From contig VBOC01000251.1 of the NCBI GenBank assembly GCA_005877655.1, positions 1-5,270 of the forward strand: DNA of 5,270 nt. Reading direction: 5' to 3'. Shown here piece by piece: positions 1-5,270 of the stretch. Source of the stretch: Ignavibacteria bacterium. GTDB taxonomy: Bacteria; Bacteroidota; Ignavibacteria; UBA10030; SZUA-254. The notes below the pieces were generated by a model. That model was not told the DNA's origin. It searched no databases and saw only the letters and a program-made list of their open reading frames with translations. Numbering within the stretch: the first letter of the stretch is position 1; every line of letters begins with the position of its first letter. The translations under genes were made by a program, and so were the position numbers.

Positions 1-1
1 A

Positions 2-670
2 GGGAACGGAACCAGCACCGGGGGAGTGACAGGCCCGAGACAGACGTGGACCCTTTCACCGCAAGTGCAGCCGAACGTTCCCTACTCCGTTATATACCAA
101 GAGTACTACCGGCCCGAGTATTACCGGTGGGACGCCGAGGCCGAGGCGGCCTATCTGAGCATCAGCGCAGATTCCGTCTCCGGGGACAAATTCATCTCGT
201 ATGACGATGAGAATTCGTGCAGGCACAAAGTGGCGTATGCACGCGACAAGGGGATCGCAGGCGTGTTTATCTGGGAACTTGGAGGTGGTTTCCTGCCCGA
301 GGGATACCCCGAGCGCGACCGGCTCCTGCAATCGGTTAAGAAGGCGACCGGCGGGGGAGGAATCCGCATCTTTGCAGCAGAACCCTCGGGCTACAGCCTG
401 CGGCAGAATTACCCCAATCCATTTAACCCGACCACGACGATCGATTATGAACTACCCGTGGAATCGAATGTCATCTTGAAAGTATTCGACGGGTCCGGCA
501 GGCAAGTTGCAAGACTAGTCAGCGGAAGTCAGTCCGCGGGGAACCACAGGGTACAATGGGACGCGGGACGGCTCGCGAGCGGAGCGTACTCCTATCGTCT
601 TGAATCCACGGATGTGACAAATCCGGCCCGCACCTTTACCCAAACAAAGAGGGCGGTGTTCCTGAAGTGA
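2..670 (+). CDS. C-terminal part of a secreted GH18 (chitinase-like) glycosidase with a T9SS sorting tail; 5' end outside window
   Basis: The frame is open to the left edge, so the gene is truncated; 222 residues are visible. The GTG at 26 is probably internal. Residues about 1-117 resemble the end of a glycoside hydrolase family 18 barrel: an FISYDDENS stretch (64-72), then a K-YA--KGI-GVFIWELGGG segment (76-96) matching the last two beta strands, with W91 at the usual position of the substrate-floor tryptophan. The catalytic DxxDxDxE motif would lie upstream and is not visible. A Gly-rich linker (117-120) leads to a type IX secretion/Por sorting domain (about 130-222) with LRQNYPNPFNPTTTI, a GRQVARLV strand, SGAYSYRL and a basic end (KRAVFLK). 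The protein is therefore expected to cross the outer membrane by T9SS and be released or surface-anchored, probably acting on chitin, peptidoglycan-like or other glycans. The substrate cannot be told. The stop lies 5 bp from the 3' end of the opposing tRNA gene. Confidence 0.82.
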   Translation, partial: GNGTSTGGVTGPRQTWTLSPQVQPNVPYSVIYQEYYRPEYYRWDAEAEAAYLSISADSVSGDKFISYDDENSCRHKVAYARDKGIAGVFIWELGGGFLPEGYPERDRLLQSVKKATGGGGIRIFAAEPSGYSLRQNYPNPFNPTTTIDYELPVESNVILKVFDGSGRQVARLVSGSQSAGNHRVQWDAGRLASGAYSYRLESTDVTNPARTFTQTKRAVFLK

Positions 671-675
671 TCAAA

Positions 676-748
676 CTGCCCGGTTAGGATTCGAACCTGG
701 ATTTCCTTGATCCAGAGTCAAGTGTGCTGCCGATTACACTACCGGCCG
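676..748 (-). tRNA. tRNA-Gln (anticodon CUG), with mismatched acceptor and T stems
   Basis: On the minus strand a 73-nt cloverleaf can be drawn. T8 A9 are followed by a D arm (GTGT/GCAC), then a perfect 5-bp anticodon stem (CTTGA/TCAAG) around the loop CTCTGGA. The anticodon CTG is at plus 713-715 and reads CAG, glutamine. A 5-nt variable loop and the T loop TTCGAAT (plus 689-695) follow. The discriminator is G73, as in bacterial tRNA-Gln, and no CCA is encoded. Two stems are imperfect. The acceptor (CGGCCGG/CCGGGCA) has C-A at 1-72 and G-G at 3-70. The T stem (CCAGG/CCTAA) has two adjacent C-A mismatches. It is recognisable as a tRNA-Gln gene, but it could be decayed, edited, or affected by base errors in the assembly. 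Confidence 0.85.
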
Positions 749-794
749 AGCGGGACAACGCGCATTGCATCATGCGGAGTGTAAGAATTTCCGA

Positions 795-2849
795 TTAGTT
801 GCCGCGGTTCCGCCCATTAACAATCCGTCCGAGATGCGTTAACCGATGCATGATTTGCGAGTCGCCGGGCCGCAGAGCCAGCGCCTGAGTAAACGTCGAT
901 TCGGCTTCCGCAAGCATGCCCGACTGTTCGTAGAATCCGCCGATAGCGACGAGTAACTTGACGTCGCCGGCGAACGTCCGCCGAACCCCGGCAATCAATC
1001 CCGCCTTATCACGCGCCGAGTCGCCGCGGCCGCACGCGCCGTCGAGACCGTCGATCGCCTCGGCGGCGAAATCCGTGGAGGCGCCGCGCACTGCATTCAG
1101 CAACAGGGTTGTCAAATCGCCGCATTCCCGGTCGCGGTGCCCCGCTCTTTCTTCCATGTATGACGCATAGTACAGCGTTTGCGGTGAGTTCTCAATCTTC
1201 ATTTCATCGTGGATCGACCGAAGAGCGGCGTCCGTATCGCCGGTCTCGAATGCGGAGATCGCCAGGACAAAGCGCGCCTTGGGATAATAAGGATAGCGCA
1301 TCAGAATCGTATCGATGTTCTTCCGGGCCTCGCGATACAGGGATTCGTGGGCCAACTCCGCCGCCAGATAGAGCCGGATTTCCGCAAGGTCCGGATCGTG
1401 CCGCAATGCCTGCGCATACTTGACCGATGATTCGGGTCCCTTGTTCTGGAATCGCAGGAGGGCACCCTCAAGAGCGAATCGTTGCGCACTGTAACTATTC
1501 CAGACACGAGGTACATACCAGACGAGGAACAATCCGAACGCAAGGTAGGGCGCAAATCGCAGCGCCCTGAAGGAAGGAGGAAGGGAGATGGCGAAAGAAA
1601 ACGTCTTGCATCCTTCGTTGCGCAGTGATAATCCGGCGATCATCCAGAATGCAACCGCCACCGGCACCGTTCGAAGATTCATGCTTGCAAGATTGTCCAC
1701 GAGGATTGCGACGATTCCCGAGGCGAACGCCGCGAGGCAAATCCGGTCGTTGCCATCCGGCGTTTTCAATCCTCTTGCAACCGATCGGCCGTACTGGTAC
1801 AGTATGGCCATCAAGGCGATGAATCCCGCCGCCCCTGTCTCGGACAGGAGTTCCAGGAATTCGTTGTGCGCATGGGCCACAATGTCCTCGGAGCGGGCCA
1901 GCCAGTAATCGGGTTCCCGAAATTTCGGCAGGAAGAGTGTAAAGTTACCGAGTCCCTGTCCGATGACCGGCGAATCGAGAAACGCGCTCCATGCGCCGCG
2001 GTAAAAATACAACCGTCTTGTCACCGATGAGGCCGGGCCGGTTTCGAACGTCGCAAGCAGTCGCTGATGAACCATTTGTGGAAATCCGATGATTAAAACC
2101 AGGCCGATCGCAAGGAGCGATCCCAGCATCATCCATTTTGTCTTCCCGGACCGCGAACTGAGGAGAATCAATGTTACGATGCCCGCGATTGCGCCCGCCC
2201 AGCCGCTGCGGGCTTCCGTCGTGATCAGCATATACGTCATCAGCATCATGAGCAAGCCGAGTAGAATCCGCTGCCTGACGCGCCGGCCCGTCATGATCCG
2301 GCTCGCGACGATCGGCAGCATCGGCGCCAGAAATCCTGCAAAGTAGGTCACATTTCCAAAGGTCGATACCGTTCCACGCTCCTTCGGAATGTAACTGCCA
2401 AACGGACTGCTTGCCAGGTAAAGCTGCAGAACGCCGGCGAGACCGGCGAGAAGAGAAACAGCGATAAAGGATCGGACAAGTCTCTCACGCGCGCCTCGAT
2501 CCGTCGATAATTCGGCGCACGCTGCGAAGAGTGCGAAATAGCAGACAAGTTCGATGAAAGCGGTCGCTCCCAATTTCAAGTTCTGCGCCTTCAGCAGCGA
2601 AACCGCTGCAAGAACGATGTACGCGAGGAAGGCCAGGTGCATCCGGGAGAGATTTGCGCGGAATTCCCCGGCTTCCAGAGAGCGCGAAAGAGACACGGCG
2701 GCCAGAAGGGCGGTCACCAGATAGAGTATCGCCGGCTTTAATATCGTGCCGTCGGAGACGTTCACAACCAGAACGAGAGCGGTTCCGGCGAAAACCAAAA
2801 TGACCAGCCACTCGATCAGCAGGGGGGGATTATCGTGGCGCGATACCAT
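795..2849 (-). CDS. O-antigen ligase/polymerase family (Wzy_C) membrane protein with TPR-like C-terminal domain
   Basis: This is a protein of 684 residues counted from the ATG at 2849; an in-frame TTG at 2864 would add five residues. Neither start has a clear Shine-Dalgarno sequence, so ATG is preferred only on codon type. Residues about 10-410 are strongly hydrophobic, with roughly 10-12 predicted membrane segments. The Wzy_C/WaaL pattern is visible: TTEARSGWAG (about 210-219) in a membrane segment, then a large extracytoplasmic loop with an RRLYFYRGAW stretch and GQGLGNF. It ends in VAHAHNEFLELLSETGAAGF (about 324-343), whose histidine is the one expected in the active centre. Another hydrophobic helix (about 433-448) precedes a soluble tail (450-684) with TPR-like helices near 475-545 and 635-670 (YEQSGMLAEAESTFTQALALRPGD). 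The family transfers or polymerises undecaprenyl-linked glycans at the outer face of the inner membrane. Ligase, polymerase or protein O-glycosyltransferase cannot be separated by sequence. No other glycan genes are visible nearby. Confidence 0.88.
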   Translation of the reverse strand: MVSRHDNPPLLIEWLVILVFAGTALVLVVNVSDGTILKPAILYLVTALLAAVSLSRSLEAGEFRANLSRMHLAFLAYIVLAAVSLLKAQNLKLGATAFIELVCYFALFAACAELSTDRGARERLVRSFIAVSLLAGLAGVLQLYLASSPFGSYIPKERGTVSTFGNVTYFAGFLAPMLPIVASRIMTGRRVRQRILLGLLMMLMTYMLITTEARSGWAGAIAGIVTLILLSSRSGKTKWMMLGSLLAIGLVLIIGFPQMVHQRLLATFETGPASSVTRRLYFYRGAWSAFLDSPVIGQGLGNFTLFLPKFREPDYWLARSEDIVAHAHNEFLELLSETGAAGFIALMAILYQYGRSVARGLKTPDGNDRICLAAFASGIVAILVDNLASMNLRTVPVAVAFWMIAGLSLRNEGCKTFSFAISLPPSFRALRFAPYLAFGLFLVWYVPRVWNSYSAQRFALEGALLRFQNKGPESSVKYAQALRHDPDLAEIRLYLAAELAHESLYREARKNIDTILMRYPYYPKARFVLAISAFETGDTDAALRSIHDEMKIENSPQTLYYASYMEERAGHRDRECGDLTTLLLNAVRGASTDFAAEAIDGLDGACGRGDSARDKAGLIAGVRRTFAGDVKLLVAIGGFYEQSGMLAEAESTFTQALALRPGDSQIMHRLTHLGRIVNGRNRGN

Positions 2850-2890
2850 TGGGCGAGGCGGCAAAACTGAAGTTGTGTCAATTTATGGCA

Positions 2891-2937
2891 AAAGTCAAGC
2901 AAACAGGGCATATCGGCACATTCGGTGGGTTGACTTT
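2891..2937. repeat. 8-bp inverted repeat in the divergent intergenic region
   Basis: AAAGTCAA at 2891-2898 and TTGACTTT at 2930-2937 are perfect reverse complements separated by 31 bp. The right arm contains the proposed -35 box of the rightward promoter. The left arm gives a TTGACT on the minus strand, but no convincing -10 follows it at the right distance. It may be a pair of operator half-sites or chance; arms this short in AT-richer DNA are weak evidence. Confidence 0.35.
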
Positions 2938-2958
2938 CTGGCGTATTTTTGTTATATA
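2930..2958 (+). promoter_or_regulatory. Candidate sigma70-type promoter for the purC-like/psd/pssA run
   Basis: TTGACT (2930-2935) is followed by a 17-bp spacer and TATATA (2953-2958), 32 bp before the ATG at 2991. The surrounding 2940-2960 stretch is markedly AT-richer than the coding DNA. A TATTTTTG at 2944-2951 also matches the Bacteroidetes-type -7 element TAnnTTTG, but the TTG upstream is too close for that promoter class. It is the only promoter-like signal seen for the rightward genes, which are otherwise closely packed. Confidence 0.5.
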
Positions 2959-2979
2959 TGAAGCGCACGTTGAATTGAT

Positions 2980-2983
2980 GAGG
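2980..2983 (+). promoter_or_regulatory. Ribosome binding site of the purC-like gene
   Basis: GAGG lies 7 nt before the ATG at 2991 and supports that start. The 5' leader from the proposed promoter would be only about 25 nt, too short for a riboswitch. Confidence 0.5.
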
Positions 2984-2990
2984 GCGAGAT

Positions 2991-3752
2991 ATGAAACAAC
3001 CGATGCAATCTTTGCTTGAAGCGTCAACGGAAGAACCGGCAAGAAGTGCAAAGGGGAAGCTCATCAGCGAACGTCACGGGAAGCTTCTTTACCAGTCAGA
3101 AAAACCCGACCTTTCGATCCAGGAATTCTCCACAAACGGCCTTGAAGAGGGGAAAAAGCGCTCCAGATCCAGGGATGTTAACGCCCTGAGGAATGAGATT
3201 TCCTGCTACCTGTTCGAATACCTCGAAGGTTTTCGCATCCCCACTCACTTCGTCGATGGATTGACCGAGACTCAGATGCTCGTGCGGCGCATGGAGGTCA
3301 TCCATCTCATGATCAAGATATACAATTGTGCGACGGGAGTGCTGACGAAACGTTTCGGACTGAAAGAGGGCACGCCGTTGGAGTTTCCCGTCATGGAGCA
3401 TTTCTACATGCCTGAAAACCGCCCCGCCGCCTGGGTCAATGAGTATCACGTCTATGCCTTCGGCATCGCAAAGGCGGAGGAATTCAAGCAGATTAATCGG
3501 TCTGCCTCGAAGGTGAATGCCGTTCTGCGGGCGTTGTGCGACCGCCGGCAGCTCATGCTCGCGGATCTCCAGCTTGAATTTGGGAGGTTGAAGGGTCAGG
3601 TCGTTTTGGGAGATGAACTTTCCCCGACGACGTGCCACTTCCTGGACCTCGCCGTTTCGGAGAAGGAAGGCCGCGATCGGTTCCATCCGGATCAGGAAAA
3701 TGCCGTTTCCGCATTTTCGGAACTGCGCGATCGACTGAAATCAAGAGTATAG
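2991..3752 (+). CDS. Divergent SAICAR synthetase (PurC) homologue with altered active-site residues
   Basis: This 253-residue protein aligns end to end with phosphoribosylaminoimidazole-succinocarboxamide synthase (usually about 235-300 aa), after an extra N-terminal stretch of roughly 25 residues. Family landmarks are present: GKLLYQSEKPDLSIQEF (30-46), IPTHFV (83-88), A-G-LTKRFGLKEGTPLEFP (114-133), VNEYH (149-153), LQLEFGRLKGQVVLGDELSP (193-212) and DRF (229-231). Many positions I recall as nearly invariant differ. The Arg of VVRN is Y111, the Ser of AAGS is V117, and the Lys of the YYK(N/D)D motif is M140. DP before VNE is A146-A147, the Lys of VDFKLEFG is Q194, and SPDxxRxWD reads SPTTCHFLD, so Arg becomes H216. 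The KG--NN loop near 62-71 is not recognisable. D192, E196, D208 and E209 remain. I see homology to PurC but doubt normal activity (CAIR + Asp + ATP). Its TAG stop overlaps the psd Shine-Dalgarno sequence. Confidence 0.8.
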   Translation: MKQPMQSLLEASTEEPARSAKGKLISERHGKLLYQSEKPDLSIQEFSTNGLEEGKKRSRSRDVNALRNEISCYLFEYLEGFRIPTHFVDGLTETQMLVRRMEVIHLMIKIYNCATGVLTKRFGLKEGTPLEFPVMEHFYMPENRPAAWVNEYHVYAFGIAKAEEFKQINRSASKVNAVLRALCDRRQLMLADLQLEFGRLKGQVVLGDELSPTTCHFLDLAVSEKEGRDRFHPDQENAVSAFSELRDRLKSRV

Positions 3753-3755
3753 GAG
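3751..3755 (+). promoter_or_regulatory. Ribosome binding site that places the psd start
   Basis: AGGAG begins inside the TAG stop of the purC-like gene (3750-3752). In the psd frame the codon 8 nt downstream is ATA at 3764. No ATG, GTG or TTG lies at a usable distance in that frame. The stop/SD overlap suggests translational coupling of psd to the gene before it. Confidence 0.6.
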
Positions 3756-3763
3756 AGCAGTCG

Positions 3764-4420
3764 ATATCGGCGATCACCAAATATGGCGCGAATACGGTTT
3801 TCAAGATATCCTTGCTGGCGGCAATCATCCTGACGGGGGTGATGATCCTGTTGCGCAATGACGCGCTGAAGTATACGATTGCCGCCTGTATCGTCGCCGG
3901 TTTCCTTCTCGTCCTCAATTTCTTCCGCGATCCCGAGCGCGCTGTCCCTACGGGAGATGATCTGGTCGTTTCTCCCGCTGACGGCCGCGTCGTTGCCATA
4001 CGGGAAGTCTTCGAAGAAGAGTTTCTCAAGCTGCCCGCCGTACAAATCAGTATCTTCATGTCTCCCCTCGACGTTCACGTGAACCGTTTTCCGATGTCGG
4101 GCCGGATCGCCTATTTCAGGCACGTGCCGGGAGACCATGGCGCGGCGTATGCCGACAAGTCCTCCGACCGGAACGAGCGGACGCACATGGGAATCGAGAG
4201 CGGGGGGCGCCGATTGTTCCTGAAACAGATAGCGGGGGCCGTCGCCAGGAGAATCGTTGCGGACGTCCAGGTCGGACAAGCCGCCATAATCGGCGCGCGG
4301 TTCGGTATGATCAAATTCGGCTCCCGGGTCGATGTCATCATGCCGAAGCAATCGGTTGTCAAGATCGCTTTGCATGATCGAGTCGTTGCCGGGGAAACGA
4401 TCCTTGCCACACTCGCATGA
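3764..4420 (+). CDS. psd: Phosphatidylserine decarboxylase proenzyme, short prokaryotic type; apparent ATA start
   Basis: The enzyme decarboxylates phosphatidylserine to phosphatidylethanolamine at the inner membrane. From the ATA at 3764 the product has 218 residues, the usual size of short-type Psd. Two N-terminal hydrophobic segments (about 12-30 and 36-53) precede FFRDPER (53-59). The expected catalytic set is present: SPADG with D73, DVHVNR with H105, and KFGSR with the self-cleavage site G186/S187, whose serine becomes the pyruvoyl group. NERTHMGI (137-144) and QIAGAVARRIV (155-165) are family signatures. The start is odd. The frame runs open back to a GTG at 3632, but those extra 44 residues overlap the purC-like gene and resemble no Psd. 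The next internal starts (TTG in the first helix, GTG 3839, ATG 3842) would damage the first helix. ATA with AGGAG at 3751-3755 gives the Psd-like N-terminus M-S-A-I-T-K-Y-G. Function is confident; the start is not. Confidence 0.93.
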   Translation: MSAITKYGANTVFKISLLAAIILTGVMILLRNDALKYTIAACIVAGFLLVLNFFRDPERAVPTGDDLVVSPADGRVVAIREVFEEEFLKLPAVQISIFMSPLDVHVNRFPMSGRIAYFRHVPGDHGAAYADKSSDRNERTHMGIESGGRRLFLKQIAGAVARRIVADVQVGQAAIIGARFGMIKFGSRVDVIMPKQSVVKIALHDRVVAGETILATLA

Positions 4421-4440
4421 CTCACACGGGGGGATATTTC

Positions 4441-4467
4441 ATGAACAACCCAGGAGAAGGTGAATGA
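4441..4467 (+). CDS. Possible 8-codon leader ORF overlapping the pssA start
   Basis: An ATG at 4441 opens an 8-codon frame (MNNPGEGE) whose TGA overlaps the pssA ATG in an ATGA arrangement. It is preceded by a G-rich run (4428-4433) 7 nt upstream that could pair with 16S rRNA. It could couple pssA translation to upstream ribosomes. It is equally likely to be a chance reading of the pssA Shine-Dalgarno region, since its codons 4-7 are that sequence. No conservation evidence is available here. Confidence 0.2.
   Translation: MNNPGEGE
4452..4460 (+). promoter_or_regulatory. Strong ribosome binding site of pssA
   Basis: AGGAGAAGG lies just before the ATG at 4464; its AGGAG core is 7 nt from the start. 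This is the best Shine-Dalgarno sequence in the window and shows that the host uses SD-led initiation for this operon. That matters for judging the psd start. Confidence 0.75.
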
Positions 4468-5231
4468 GAATCACACGCGCGGTGGTCCCGAGCTTGTTTA
4501 CGGTCCTCAATATGTTCTGCGGATTCGGGTCTGTCATCCGCACTGCCCAGGGGGACTACGTTCTGGCCTCGTGGTTCATTCTGCTTGCTGCTGTTTTTGA
4601 CGCGTTCGATGGAGTGATGGCGCGGATCACCAAATCGTCGAGCGATTTCGGCGTTCAGTTTGATTCCCTCTCCGATGTGGTGTCGTTCGGCGTGGCGCCG
4701 TCGTTTCTGGTTTACAATCTCTACCTTCATACACAGGAGCCGTTTGGCATGCTCGTGGCGTCGATGCCGATGGTGTTTGGCGCCCTCCGGCTCGCGCGAT
4801 TTAACTCACAGCTTGCCAGTTACGACAAGGATTATTTCAAGGGATTGCCGATTCCGGGAGCCGCGATGATGATCGGGGCGTTCGTGCTTTCGTTCTACCG
4901 CGAGGGCGCCGGGCTGAATTCCGTCGAGACGTCGCTCATTGTCCCGATGATTATCATCCTGTCGCTCCTGATGGTCAGCTCCATGAAATACGACACGATC
5001 CCGAGATTTTCAACCCGCGGAATCAAGCAGCATCCCCTCCGCTTTACGATCGGCATTGCGGCATTAACTGCCATAGCCATCACGCGGGGGCAGGCGCTCT
5101 TTCCTTTTCTAGTTTTTTATGTCGCGACGGGGCCCCTGCGATACCTCGTCAGATTCATCCAGCATTCGCTGCATCCGGTGGAAAAGAATCTCGACGAGAA
5201 AGACACCGAAATAACAAGCGTGGATGTCTGA
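4464..5231 (+). CDS. pssA: CDP-diacylglycerol--serine O-phosphatidyltransferase
   Basis: This is an integral membrane enzyme making phosphatidylserine from CDP-diacylglycerol and serine, the substrate of the upstream psd product. The 255-residue protein carries the complete CDP-alcohol phosphatidyltransferase signature: D46, D49-G50, A53-R54, G63, D67 and D71, in the canonical spacing. Family features specific to the serine enzyme follow: SFGVAPS (74-80), RLARFN (109-114) and KGLPIPGAA (126-134). There are about six to eight hydrophobic segments from residue 9 to about 230, then a charged tail (about 235-255). Length is normal for the Bacillus-type (type II) PssA. The start is set by a strong AGGAG 7 nt upstream. 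The gap from psd is 43 bp and no terminator is seen, so the two are probably co-transcribed. The TGA overlaps an out-of-frame ATG at 5231. Confidence 0.95.
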   Translation: MRITRAVVPSLFTVLNMFCGFGSVIRTAQGDYVLASWFILLAAVFDAFDGVMARITKSSSDFGVQFDSLSDVVSFGVAPSFLVYNLYLHTQEPFGMLVASMPMVFGALRLARFNSQLASYDKDYFKGLPIPGAAMMIGAFVLSFYREGAGLNSVETSLIVPMIIILSLLMVSSMKYDTIPRFSTRGIKQHPLRFTIGIAALTAIAITRGQALFPFLVFYVATGPLRYLVRFIQHSLHPVEKNLDEKDTEITSVDV

Positions 5232-5247
5232 TGCCCGCGGTGATTGC

Positions 5248-5270
5248 TTGTACCTGGCGAAAATTACCGT
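5248..5270 (+). CDS. purS: Probable start of purS (FGAM synthetase small subunit), truncated by window edge
   Basis: From TTG at 5248 the reading is (M)YLAKITV up to the right edge. This resembles the first strand of PurS proteins, which typically begin M-Y/F-x-x-K-V/I-x-V (for example MYKVKVYV in Bacillus, from memory). PurS is the roughly 80-residue subunit that joins PurL and PurQ in phosphoribosylformylglycinamidine synthesis. Only eight residues are visible, so this call rests on a short match plus the presence of another purine-family homologue in the same run. No in-frame ATG lies between the pssA stop and this TTG; a weak GGTGA (5239-5243) precedes it. The alternative is the overlapping ATG at 5231 in another frame, giving MPAVIACTWRKLP, which I do not recognise. 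Confidence 0.4.

Noticed and set aside
761..776. Small hairpin CGCAT/ATGCG between the tRNA and the O-antigen ligase gene as a terminator
   Set aside because: The stem has only 5 bp with a 6-base loop, and no T tract follows on either strand.
2876..2881. Perfect TTGACA on the minus strand as the -35 of the O-antigen ligase gene
   Set aside because: At 17 bp the -10 position reads CCTCGC, and no TATAAT-like box is found at 15-19 bp; the box would also sit too close to the start.
3096..3686. 196-codon open frame on the minus strand
   Set aside because: It lies wholly inside the purC-like gene, shows no recognisable family, and its residue pattern is that of an antisense shadow of the recognised plus-strand protein.
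3632..3763. GTG at 3632 as the start of psd, giving a 262-residue protein
   Set aside because: It would overlap the purC-like gene by about 120 bp. The added 44 residues are Arg/Gly/Pro/Ser-rich readings of the other frame, unlike any Psd N-terminus.
3692..4375. 227-codon open frame on the minus strand across psd
   Set aside because: It is antisense to a clearly recognised phosphatidylserine decarboxylase; composition (many Asp, Arg, Gly) is typical of a shadow frame.
5231..5270. ATG at 5231 overlapping the pssA stop as the next gene
   Set aside because: The reading MPAVIACTWRKLP resembles no family I know, whereas the frame from TTG 5248 matches the PurS N-terminus. The edge of the window prevents a firm decision.
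1..5270. CRISPR arrays, insertion sequences, phage or defence genes
   Set aside because: No direct-repeat arrays, terminal inverted repeats, transposase or integrase motifs were seen; coding density and base composition are even across the window.

Overview
The window (about 55% GC by eye) looks like chromosomal DNA of an Ignavibacteria/Chlorobi-type or related FCB-group bacterium. The main reason is the first gene, which ends in a type IX secretion (Por) sorting domain with the NYPNPFNPTTTI signature typical of that group. The tRNA gene carries no encoded CCA, and the order psd-pssA-(probable) purS also fits. This placement is an inference from motifs, not from a database search.

Layout. 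(1) Positions 1-670, plus strand: the 3' part of a secreted GH18 glycosidase with a C-terminal T9SS tail. (2) Positions 676-748, minus strand: a tRNA-Gln(CUG) gene, tail-to-tail with the glycosidase, with several mismatched stem pairs. (3) Positions 795-2849 (or 2864), minus strand: a large polytopic O-antigen ligase/polymerase-family protein with a soluble TPR-like C-terminus. (4) About 2850-2990: a divergent intergenic region with a plausible sigma70-type promoter facing right and an 8-bp inverted repeat. (5) Positions 2991-5270, plus strand: a compact operon-like run of a divergent PurC (SAICAR synthetase) homologue, psd, pssA, and a gene just beginning at the right edge that looks like purS.

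How the genes relate. pssA and psd encode two consecutive steps to phosphatidylethanolamine: CDP-diacylglycerol plus serine gives phosphatidylserine, which is then decarboxylated. They are bracketed by two purine-pathway homologues. The O-antigen ligase on the other side of the divergent promoter also acts on the cell envelope.

Two points stand out. The PurC homologue keeps the family scaffold but has lost many residues that are nearly invariant in working SAICAR synthetases, so it may be a pseudoenzyme or have a new activity. The psd gene has no ATG/GTG/TTG at the position where homology and its Shine-Dalgarno sequence place the start; the codon there is ATA.
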